NCBI GenBank assembly: GCA_963930955.1
Contig: OZ006967.1
Coordinates: 1,612,001 to 1,676,000 of the forward strand
Origin: Scatomonas sp963930955
GTDB lineage: Bacteria; Bacillota; Clostridia; Lachnospirales; Lachnospiraceae
Reading direction: 5' to 3'
Length of the DNA stretch: 64,000 nucleotides
In this document: one piece after another, positions 16,478-23,810 of the stretch
How positions within the stretch are numbered: position 1 is the first letter of the stretch
How the letters are laid out: every line of letters starts with the position of its first letter
Notes under the pieces: model-generated
The model's input: the letters and a program-made list of their open reading frames with translations, nothing else
Databases searched by the model: none
Told to the model about the DNA's origin: nothing
Made by a program: the position numbers and the translations under genes

Positions 16478-18235
16478 TTGAGGAAAAGAGAACAGAAAAA
16501 AACAGCGCCGCCTCTGGCAGGCCTTTTATGCGCCGGGGCAGCCAGCCTGTTCTTATGCGGGGCAGGCAGCCGGGAAAACCGGATTATTTTTGAACAGGGT
16601 CCTCCGGCCGGGAAAACCCAGGAGGGACTGGATCTTTATCAGCAGCCGGCAGAGATATCTTTTACAGTTTCAGATCCGGACTGGGGGATTGCGCAGGTAT
16701 CCTGGAGTCTGGAGGCGGAGGGCAGCAGAATTCTGGAACAGGAAAACATAGATTTTCAGGACCGGGAAACGGCTGCCCCGGGAGGATTTGAACTCTTAGA
16801 ACAAGCAGGAAAAACCATTTTTTCTGCCAGGAAACATCTTTCTATTCAGAAGGAAGCCCAGGAACTGCTGCTGCGGGTTGGATTAAAAAACCTGCAGGGA
16901 CAGGAATACTGGGAAAGTATTTATCTGGCTGTAGACGGAACCGCTCCGGAAATAACCCTGGACACAGAAGGCTCCGGAGCCTTCCGCCGGGAATCCCAGC
17001 ATTACCGGCTGAGGGTAAAGGATAAAAATTTTGACCCGGAAAGCATTCTGATTCAGGGGAATGTTCCGCTGCCTCCGGTCTGGAGGGGTCAGGGAGGAGT
17101 CTACCAGGCGGAGTTTTCTTTGGAGGAAGAAGGAGACTATTGTTTTTCTGTTTCCGGCAAAGACCTGGCAGGAAATGAATTCCAGGGCCCCCTGGGGGAT
17201 TGTTTCGTACTGGATCGGACGCCTCCCATCATTACGATTGGGGAAGAAGACGGCAGCAGTTTGAGAAGCCACAGTCTTCAGCCGCTGATCACCATTGAAG
17301 ACCGGGCAGTAGAAAGCGCGGGGGTAGCCATCCGATTGAATGGCAGGCGGTCAGGGAATATGGAGGGCTGGATCCGGCAGCTGGAAACGGAAGACGGAAG
17401 CCTCAGGTATCAGGTCCGCAGCCTTTCCGGGGGTGATCTGGACGATGTGTATTCTCTCCAGGCAGAATGCCGGGATCTGGCGGGAAACGTCAGCCGCAAG
17501 GAAGTGGTTTTTACAGTGAACTGCCGGGGGTCCCGGTATGCGGTATCCCGGGAAACCAAGGAGATTCTCGGAAGCTATCAGGCGGAACCCCGGGAGTTTG
17601 TTCTGATTGAAGAAAACCTGGATCTTCTGCGGGAAGATACCATCCAGGTGCGCCTGGTCCAAAACGGTGTAGAATTTTTTCCGGAGATGGGACGGGATTA
17701 CGGTCTTGATATAGAAGAAACAGAAGAGGGATATCGCTATACGTATACCCTTCCCGGAAAACTCTTCCGGGAAGACGGGTTTTATACCTTATGTTTCCGT
17801 TCGGAAGATGAAGCGGGAAACCGCAACGACAGCAGCCTTTTTTTTGACGACCGGGAGCTGGCCTTCGGTATAGACCGGGTAAAACCGCTGATCCAAGGCA
17901 TCGGGCAGGAAACAGGGGAGGATTGTCTGATGATTTTTCAGATCCGGGATAATCTGATGCTGAAAGACGTATCTTTTCTCTGGAACGGGACAGCCCTTCC
18001 CTTTGAGGCGGAGATGGAACGGTATCAGCTGCGGATCCCCGGAAAGGACAGGGGAATTCTGGAGATACGGGCCGAGGACGCCGCCGGCAATATAGAAGAG
18101 CAAAGGATAACCGTAGGAGAAGAAAAGGAGGAGAAAGGGAGTTTACCTGTTCTGCCGGCGGCAGCCGCAGCCGGCGGTCTGATTGCATTGGTGTTCAAAA
18201 AGAAATTATTTGTAACTAAAAAAATAAGAATATGA
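16478..18235 (+). CDS. Exported Ig-like repeat protein with C-terminal membrane anchor
   Basis: A TTG start at 16478, six bases after AGAGAGG, gives a Lys/Arg N-terminus and a hydrophobic signal (residues 10-30). The 585 residues contain several Ig-like domains; their ends carry the repeated D-x-A-G-N motif (DLAGNEF, DLAGNVS, DEAGNRN, DAAGNIE). A C-terminal hydrophobic stretch AAAAAGGLIALVF followed by Lys-rich residues anchors it in the membrane, with no LPxTG sorting motif seen. Family function is unknown; adhesion or a ligand for the adjacent kinase is possible. It overlaps none of its neighbours but is only 3 bases from the kinase, which strongly suggests one operon. Confidence 0.7.
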   Translation: MRKREQKKTAPPLAGLLCAGAASLFLCGAGSRENRIIFEQGPPAGKTQEGLDLYQQPAEISFTVSDPDWGIAQVSWSLEAEGSRILEQENIDFQDRETAAPGGFELLEQAGKTIFSARKHLSIQKEAQELLLRVGLKNLQGQEYWESIYLAVDGTAPEITLDTEGSGAFRRESQHYRLRVKDKNFDPESILIQGNVPLPPVWRGQGGVYQAEFSLEEEGDYCFSVSGKDLAGNEFQGPLGDCFVLDRTPPIITIGEEDGSSLRSHSLQPLITIEDRAVESAGVAIRLNGRRSGNMEGWIRQLETEDGSLRYQVRSLSGGDLDDVYSLQAECRDLAGNVSRKEVVFTVNCRGSRYAVSRETKEILGSYQAEPREFVLIEENLDLLREDTIQVRLVQNGVEFFPEMGRDYGLDIEETEEGYRYTYTLPGKLFREDGFYTLCFRSEDEAGNRNDSSLFFDDRELAFGIDRVKPLIQGIGQETGEDCLMIFQIRDNLMLKDVSFLWNGTALPFEAEMERYQLRIPGKDRGILEIRAEDAAGNIEEQRITVGEEKEEKGSLPVLPAAAAAGGLIALVFKKKLFVTKKIRI

Positions 18236-18342
18236 AAAGCCGGAAGAGCTGGTTACATAGAACCGCGAAAGTTGTCCATACTGTTTTCAGGGAGTGGTTC
18301 AGCTTTATGCTGCCGTCCTGGAAATATGAAGGAGGAACAATC

Positions 18343-19674
18343 ATGTTTCGTTATTTACCCATACGGCGGATAAATGCAAGAGAAGTGCTGGACTCCAGAG
18401 GAAATCCCACAGTAGAGGTGGAAGTTACTGTCGGTGAAGGGGTCATGGGAATAGACAGCTGTACTGGAAGAGCCATGGTCCCATCCGGGGCTTCCACGGG
18501 AAAATTTGAGGCGGCGGAACTTCGAGACGGCGAGCAAAGATATCTGGGACAGGGAGTCCGGGGAGCTGTGGAACATGTAAATCAGACTCTGGCGGAGGCG
18601 CTGCTGGGAGAAAGCGCTCTGGATCAGCGAAATATTGACAGAATACTGAAAGAAACCGATGGCAGCGAGAACAAAAAGAATCTGGGAGCCAACGCTGTAT
18701 TGGGCGTGTCGCTGGCAGCCGCCCGGGCAGCCGCTCAGGCCTTACGGATTCCTCTGTTCCGCTATCTGGGCGGATGTCAGGCCTGCCGGCTTCCGGTTCC
18801 TATGATGAATATTCTGAATGGCGGCAGACATGCGGATAACACAGTGGATTTTCAGGAATTTATGATCATGCCGGTGGGAGCCAGCTGTTTTCACGAAGGT
18901 CTCCGTATGTGCGCGGAAATTTATCATACCCTGAAGACGATTTTAAAAGAGCAGAGAATGTCCACCGGGGTAGGGGATGAAGGCGGATTTGCCCCGGATG
19001 TGAGAGACGCAAGGGCGGTTCTGGAATTGATTCTTGAAGCCTCGGAGCGAAGCGGCTATGAGCCCGGGCGCCATGTGGGAATCGCCATAGATGCCGCCGC
19101 CAGTGAACTGTATCATCCGGAAAAAAATGTTTATTACTTTCCGGGGGAAAGTAAGATGGCGGGAAAACAAATACAGCGTGATACCAGAGAAATGATCGAA
19201 TATTATAAAGAACTCTCCGAAAATTTTCCTATTCTTTCTCTGGAAGACGGATTGCAGGAGGACGACTGGGAAGGCTGGAAGCAGATGACGGAAGAACTGG
19301 GAAGCCGCCTGCAGCTGGTAGGAGATGATCTTTTTGTAACGAATCCCCGGAGACTCCGCTGCGGGATCGGGCTGTCGGCAGCCAATGCGGTTCTGATCAA
19401 GGTAAACCAGATCGGTACTCTTTCAGAGGCTATGGAAGCGGTGGAGACCGCCTGCCGCTCCGGATACCGGGCAGTCATTTCCCATCGCTCGGGAGAAACA
19501 GAGGATTCCTTTATCGCGGATTTAGCGGTAGGGACAGGAGCGGGACAGATCAAGGCAGGGGCCCCCTGCCGCAGCGAGCGGAACGCGAAATACAATCAGC
19601 TTCTGCGGCTGGAAGAACTGCTGGGGACCCAAGGGATTTATGAAAATCCATTTTCGAAGCCGGGGGATTTTTAG
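18343..19674 (+). CDS. eno: Enolase
   Basis: The start at ATG 18343 follows AAGGAGG; an in-frame ATG 111 bases upstream would add 37 residues not found in enolases and overlap the previous gene. The 443-residue protein contains ARE(V/I)LDSRGNPTVEVEV, GASTG, the catalytic region VGDDLFVTNPRRL, lysine KVNQIGTLSEA, SHRSGETED and the C-terminal GQIKAGAPCRSER. It converts 2-phosphoglycerate to phosphoenolpyruvate. In the 107 bases ahead I see no strong promoter. The neighbours (kinase and Ig-like gene upstream, secG downstream) are not glycolytic. Confidence 0.97.
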   Translation: MFRYLPIRRINAREVLDSRGNPTVEVEVTVGEGVMGIDSCTGRAMVPSGASTGKFEAAELRDGEQRYLGQGVRGAVEHVNQTLAEALLGESALDQRNIDRILKETDGSENKKNLGANAVLGVSLAAARAAAQALRIPLFRYLGGCQACRLPVPMMNILNGGRHADNTVDFQEFMIMPVGASCFHEGLRMCAEIYHTLKTILKEQRMSTGVGDEGGFAPDVRDARAVLELILEASERSGYEPGRHVGIAIDAAASELYHPEKNVYYFPGESKMAGKQIQRDTREMIEYYKELSENFPILSLEDGLQEDDWEGWKQMTEELGSRLQLVGDDLFVTNPRRLRCGIGLSAANAVLIKVNQIGTLSEAMEAVETACRSGYRAVISHRSGETEDSFIADLAVGTGAGQIKAGAPCRSERNAKYNQLLRLEELLGTQGIYENPFSKPGDF

Positions 19675-19675
19675 C

Positions 19676-19704
19676 TTGCTATTTTGTATAGTCTATGATA
19701 AAAT
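19676..19704 (+). promoter_or_regulatory. Promoter upstream of secG
   Basis: TTGCTA at 19676-19681 and TAAAAT at 19699-19704 are 17 bases apart. It starts right after the eno stop codon. Confidence 0.6.
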
Positions 19705-19734
19705 ACACCTTGGTTAGTTTTAGGAGGTGAAAAA

Positions 19735-19986
19735 ATGGCAGCTGTTATCCGCACGATTTTGACCGTTTTTTTCGTAATAGATTGCATCGCGCTGAGCGTG
19801 GTGGTTCTGATGCAGAAGGGCAAGGAGCAGGGGCTGGGAGCCATTGCCGGCGAGGTGACATCCACCACGGAGTCCTACTGGGATCGGAATAAAGGACGTT
19901 CCGCAGAGGGTAATCTGAAAAGAGCAACGAAGATTATGGCAGTAATTTTTATTGTGATTGCCGTAATCCTGAATATGAAATTTTAG
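19735..19986 (+). CDS. secG: Preprotein translocase subunit SecG
   Basis: The 83-residue protein has two membrane helices (residues 3-25 and 64-82) around the cytoplasmic loop QKGKEQGLGAIAGEVTST, which is the SecG signature. It is the small helper subunit of the SecYEG channel. AGGAGG precedes the ATG. The order secG-rnr-smpB-ssrA is common in Firmicutes and supports the call. Confidence 0.95.
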   Translation: MAAVIRTILTVFFVIDCIALSVVVLMQKGKEQGLGAIAGEVTSTTESYWDRNKGRSAEGNLKRATKIMAVIFIVIAVILNMKF

Positions 19987-19993
19987 AAACGTA

Positions 19994-20020
19994 CGGCTGC
20001 TGCAGATTTTGCGGCAGCCG
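19994..20020 (+). terminator. Stem-loop between secG and rnr
   Basis: A 10-bp stem with one G-U pair (19994-20003 with 20011-20020) and a 7-base loop follows the secG stop. The T-tract is weak, so it may be an attenuator rather than a full stop. Confidence 0.5.
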
Positions 20021-20046
20021 ATTTGCTTATATGGAGAATATAAAAC

Positions 20047-22197
20047 TTGAAGAAAGAAACATTAAAGAACAGAAAGAAGATGCTTTATGATCTGTTCTGC
20101 ACGAAGAATTATACCCCTATGAAGGCGAAAGAAATCGCTGTCCTTCTGCAGATCCCCAAGGGAAGGCGGAGAGAACTGCAGGAAGTGCTGGATGCTCTGG
20201 TGGCTGAGGGCCAGGCGGCGGTTGATGCCCGGGGACGCTATGGAAAGAAGAAAAAAGAAGAGCCGGCAGAGATCTGCAGGGGAACTTTTGTGGGAAATAA
20301 AAAAGGCTTTGGATTTGTAGAAATTCCTGACAGCGGCCAGGAGGATATTTTTATTCCGGAAGAACATACCGGGGGCGCTTTTCACCTGGATCAGGTGGAA
20401 GTAGTTCTGACCCGGAAAGGAGAACGGCGCCGGGAGGGAAAAATCACGAAAATTCTGTCTCACGGAATCGCCGAAGTAGTAGGTACTTATGAGAGAAGCA
20501 ACCATTTTGGGTTTGTAACCGCAGATAATCCTAAAATTGCCGTGGACATTTTTGTGCCCCAGGGGCAGGATGCCGGCGCCAGAACCGGACAGAAGGTGGT
20601 TGCGCGTCTTACCTCTTATGGAAACGAAAGAAAAAGCCCTGAGGGGAAGGTAACGGAGATTCTGGGAAATGCGGGAGATGTGGGTGTGGACGTTCTTTCT
20701 GCAGCCAGAGCTATGGACCTGCCCATGGAGTTTCCGGAAAAGGTCCTGCGCCAGGCGGAACGATGTCCGGATGCATTGATCCCCAATGATTTTAACGGCA
20801 GAATGGATCTGCGCAGCTGGCAGATGGTAACGATCGATGGGGAGGATGCCAAGGACCTGGATGATGCGGTTTCACTGAGCAGAGAAGGAGAATATTATAA
20901 ACTGGGAGTCCACATTGCGGATGTCAGCAATTATGTCCAGGGGGGAAGCGCCCTGGACCGGGAGGCTCTGAAAAGAGGAACTTCTGTTTATCTGGTGGAC
21001 CGGGTGATTCCTATGCTGCCGGAGCGTCTTTCCAATGGCATATGCTCCTTAAATGCAGGGGAAGATCGGCTGGCCCTGTCCTGCTTGATGAAAATTGACC
21101 GGCAGGGACGGGTGACAGAAAGCCGGATTGCGGAGACCGTGATCCGGGTAGACCGAAGGATGACTTACACTGCAGTAAACCGCATACTGACGGAGCAGCC
21201 AGAGGAATTGATGGAGGAATATCGGGAATTGACGCCCATGTTTTTCCTGATGGACGAATTGGCTGGAATCCTGCGGAAAAACCGAAGCGCCCGGGGAGCG
21301 GTTGATTTTGAATTTCCCGAGAGCAAGATTCTTTTGGACCGGAAAGGCCATCCCGTAGAGATCTGGGCCTACGAGCAGAACGCGGCTACCCATCTGATCG
21401 AAGATTTTATGCTGCTGGCCAATGAGACGGTGGCCAGAACCTATTGTCAGAAAGAACTTCCCTTTTTGTACCGGACACATGAGAATCCGGATATGGATCG
21501 GATGGAAGCAGTTCTGACTTTTATCAGAAAGCAGGGGATCCGGGTGGAAAAATCTTCAGAGGAGATTACCCCTGGAGAAATTCAGAAGATTCTGCAGCAG
21601 ATCCAGGGAAGTCCCCAGGAGGCGCTGATCAGCCGTCTTCTGCTCCGGTCTATGAAGCAGGCCAAATATACCACCGGCTGCAGCGGTCATTTTGGATTGG
21701 CCGCAAAATATTACTGCCACTTTACCTCTCCGATCCGCAGGTATCCGGATCTGCAGATACACCGGATTATCAAAGACGATCTGCGGGGACGGATGAGCCA
21801 GGAAAAGATCGCTCATTACGCGGGAATTCTGGAAAGTGTAGCGCTGCAGTCTTCTCTGACAGAACGCAGGGCACAGGAGGCGGAGCGGGAGACTGATAAG
21901 CTGAAGATCGCCGAGTATATGTCCGGGCACATCGGCGAAGAGTATACAGGAATTATTTCCGGCGTTACCGGATGGGGCATATATGTAGAACTGGAAAATA
22001 CTGTAGAAGGACTGGTTCATATCCGCACCATTCAGGGAGATTATTATCATTTTGATGAGGAGAACTACCGGCTGATTGGAGAAATCACAAAGCGGGAGTT
22101 TACTCTGGGTCAGACGGTCCGGATCCGGGTGGCGGATGCGGATGTAGAGACAAAGACCGTTGATTTTGTATTGGCAGGAGAGAAGGAAGATGAGTAA
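20047..22197 (+). CDS. rnr: Ribonuclease R
   Basis: The reading frame opens at TTG 20047 with GGAGAA eight bases upstream; ATG 20080 is an alternative that would drop 11 residues. The 716-residue protein has a helix-turn-helix-like N-terminus, two cold-shock domains (GTFVGNKKGFGFVEI; YERSNHFGFVTAD), the RNB catalytic core with IDGEDAKDLDDAVSL, and a C-terminal S1 domain (GEEYTGIISGVTGWGIYVEL). RNase R degrades structured RNA 3' to 5' and works in tmRNA-linked quality control, which agrees with smpB and ssrA downstream. It overlaps smpB by 8 bases. Confidence 0.95.
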   Translation: MKKETLKNRKKMLYDLFCTKNYTPMKAKEIAVLLQIPKGRRRELQEVLDALVAEGQAAVDARGRYGKKKKEEPAEICRGTFVGNKKGFGFVEIPDSGQEDIFIPEEHTGGAFHLDQVEVVLTRKGERRREGKITKILSHGIAEVVGTYERSNHFGFVTADNPKIAVDIFVPQGQDAGARTGQKVVARLTSYGNERKSPEGKVTEILGNAGDVGVDVLSAARAMDLPMEFPEKVLRQAERCPDALIPNDFNGRMDLRSWQMVTIDGEDAKDLDDAVSLSREGEYYKLGVHIADVSNYVQGGSALDREALKRGTSVYLVDRVIPMLPERLSNGICSLNAGEDRLALSCLMKIDRQGRVTESRIAETVIRVDRRMTYTAVNRILTEQPEELMEEYRELTPMFFLMDELAGILRKNRSARGAVDFEFPESKILLDRKGHPVEIWAYEQNAATHLIEDFMLLANETVARTYCQKELPFLYRTHENPDMDRMEAVLTFIRKQGIRVEKSSEEITPGEIQKILQQIQGSPQEALISRLLLRSMKQAKYTTGCSGHFGLAAKYYCHFTSPIRRYPDLQIHRIIKDDLRGRMSQEKIAHYAGILESVALQSSLTERRAQEAERETDKLKIAEYMSGHIGEEYTGIISGVTGWGIYVELENTVEGLVHIRTIQGDYYHFDEENYRLIGEITKREFTLGQTVRIRVADADVETKTVDFVLAGEKEDE

Positions 22198-22660
22198 GGA
22201 AAAAGACAGCCGTTTGATAGCCAATAACAAGAAGGCATATCACGACTATTTTATCGAAGAGAAATATGAAGCGGGAATATCTCTCCATGGCACAGAGGTA
22301 AAATCCCTGCGCATGGGAAAATGTTCCATCAAAGAGTCCTTTATCCGCATTGAAAACGGAGAAGTATACATTTACGGAATGCACATCAGTCCATATGAAA
22401 AAGGCAATATTTTTAACCGGGATCCCCTGAGAACCCGGAAGCTGCTGCTGCATCGGGCAGAGATCCGGAAACTTCAGGGGAGGATCGCTGAAAAGGGTTA
22501 TACCCTGGTTCCGCTGCAGGTGTATTTTAAAAATTCTCTGGTGAAGGTGGAGATCGGCCTGGCAAAGGGAAAGAAGCTGTATGACAAGCGGCAGGATATT
22601 GCAAAAAAAGACCAGCGCCGGGAAGCGGAAAGAGATTTTAAAGTGAAAAACCTTTATTAA
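22190..22660 (+). CDS. smpB: SsrA-binding protein
   Basis: I start at ATG 22190, which overlaps the rnr end and follows AGAAGGAAG, giving 156 residues. It contains NNKKAYHDYFIEEKYEAGISLHGTEVKSLR and the C-terminal LAKGKKLYDKRQDIAKKD tail that enters the decoding centre. SmpB binds tmRNA and delivers it to stalled ribosomes. The ssrA gene begins 60 bases downstream, so both parts of the trans-translation system are adjacent. Confidence 0.97.
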   Translation: MSKEKDSRLIANNKKAYHDYFIEEKYEAGISLHGTEVKSLRMGKCSIKESFIRIENGEVYIYGMHISPYEKGNIFNRDPLRTRKLLLHRAEIRKLQGRIAEKGYTLVPLQVYFKNSLVKVEIGLAKGKKLYDKRQDIAKKDQRREAERDFKVKNLY

Positions 22661-22672
22661 AACACTCCGGGC

Positions 22673-22701
22673 TTGACGGCCCGGAGAAGATATGTTATAG
22701 T
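22673..22701 (+). promoter_or_regulatory. Promoter of ssrA
   Basis: TTGACG at 22673-22678 and TATAGT at 22696-22701 are 17 bases apart. The -35 lies in the loop of a small hairpin (CCGGGC with GCCCGG). Transcription would start near 22708, so the precursor needs 5' trimming. Confidence 0.75.
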
Positions 22702-22720
22702 TCCTACAGAACAAAACTTC

Positions 22721-23072
22721 GGGCTTGTACTGGTTTCGACGGGGGTTTTGAAGTTTAGGAAGCCATCCGCGGACTCCGGGACCGCGCACCAACCTGGAAC
22801 CTAAAATTAAACGCAAACAACGAAGATTACGCGTTAGCTGCTGCTTAAGCAGCTGTGTCGGATCTGCAGTTCCCGCGCTGCGGGCTCCGGCATCAAATAA
22901 GGCGGGGCACTTTTTCTCCTAAGCTTTGCGGAGAAAAAAGATCTTATGAAGCTACTGAAGTCAGAAGCCTGTCATCCGGCGTCTGACGGAGGGAATGGAA
23001 AAAGAATGACTGTGATGGGAGATGCCTGAATGGATAGGCTTTCGGACGCGGGTTCGATTCCCGCCAGGTCCA
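22721..23072 (+). ncRNA. ssrA: Transfer-messenger RNA
   Basis: The 5' GGGCTTG (22721-22727) pairs with 3' CAGGTCC (23065-23071) to form the acceptor stem with two G-U pairs, and A23072 is the discriminator. The TTCGATT T-loop arm is at 23048-23064. The tag frame starts at GCA 22813 and reads ANNEDYALAAA to TAA 22846-22848. The 3' CCA is not encoded. TGGTTTCGACGGGG near the 5' end is also typical. Confidence 0.96.
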
Positions 23073-23078
23073 TATGTA

Positions 23079-23105
23079 AAGTGTCGTATTTACGGCACTT
23101 TTTTC
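23079..23105 (+). terminator. ssrA terminator
   Basis: A 9-bp stem with one G-U pair (23079-23087 with 23092-23100), a 4-base loop and a T-rich tail directly follow the tmRNA. Confidence 0.85.
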
Positions 23106-23110
23106 ATTTT

Positions 23111-23485
23111 TCATATTGTTTTTTTCTTTATTTCCTGCACAATCGGTTCCAAAGCGCGTAAGTCTGTGAAATCCGTTTGTTTGCCATAAGTTTCCATGAA
23201 AGCTCTGTTCTCCGCTGTCTGTTCTTCAAGCGGCGTCTTTCGCAGGGATTGGTATAGCAGTTTCAGCATTGCCCGATGGACGAAAGAGAGTTTTCGATAA
23301 TCAATCCCGCCGCGAAGATGAAAAATCTTTGTCCGGTCAAACAGACCTGCGGGAAACTACTTTTGCAGAGAAGTGAGGATATTGTGCTGGTTTTCCGGCT
23401 CGTTAGGGTCGGCCAGCCCTACGGTAACAAGGATTAGTTTTTGTTCGCCCTGGAGGGAAAGTAACGCAGAAGGAGCTCAAATCAG
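23111..23485 (-). pseudogene. Flavodoxin-domain protein remnant
   Basis: On the minus strand a frame reads GEQKLILVTVGLADPNEPENQ, then an in-frame TAG (23359-23357), then FPAGLFDRTKIFHLRGGIDY and a conserved tail ending EPIVQEIKK before the stop at 23111. This is the C-terminal part of the Flavodoxin_5 (HemG-like) family. The N-terminal part with the FMN loop is missing; homology fades near 23485, next to a half copy of the palindromic repeat. The nonsense codon plus the missing N-terminus mean it is not functional. It converges on ssrA. Confidence 0.75.
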
Positions 23486-23490
23486 CCCTT

Positions 23491-23526
23491 CAACGACCGT
23501 ATTGCCCCCTTGTACACTGATGCTAC
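23491..23526. repeat. Palindromic repeat, copy 3 (right half only)
   Basis: ACGACCGTATTGCCCCC and TTGTACACTGATGCTA match the loop and right arm of the other copies; no left arm is seen. It sits at the broken edge of the flavodoxin remnant. From here to 23754 (about 230 bases) I see no gene. Confidence 0.6.
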
Positions 23527-23754
23527 CCTCATTTAAAAATAGTAGTATTCTTCAACGGAACTCTCAAATGGACCGTTGTCTCCTGGTGTATCAGAGCGTT
23601 TTTGGCGAAAGGCACAGAAAGTGTGTGCGCTATTTCTACTGCTAAAATACAATCGTTCATTTTTAATTATATAGCAGGCAGCAGGAACCGGCTATCCGCT
23701 TTCGGTTAAATCTAAGTAAATATAGGTTGACCTTTGATGTTGTTTAAATATGAA

Positions 23755-23783
23755 TTTACCAGTGCAAATTTGTATGTTACAAT
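23755..23783 (+). promoter_or_regulatory. Promoter of the CAP/SLH gene
   Basis: TTTACC at 23755-23760 and TACAAT at 23778-23783 are 17 bases apart, 27 bases before the start codon. An alternative TTGACC (23727) with TATGAA (23749) lies just upstream. Confidence 0.5.
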
Positions 23784-23810
23784 TATAAAAAACGGAAGGG
23801 GGATAGTTTT

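Noticed and set aside
23373..23645. 90-codon plus-strand frame in the ssrA to CAP/SLH gap
   Set aside because: It crosses the flavodoxin remnant and a repeat on the wrong strand, without ribosome site or family match.
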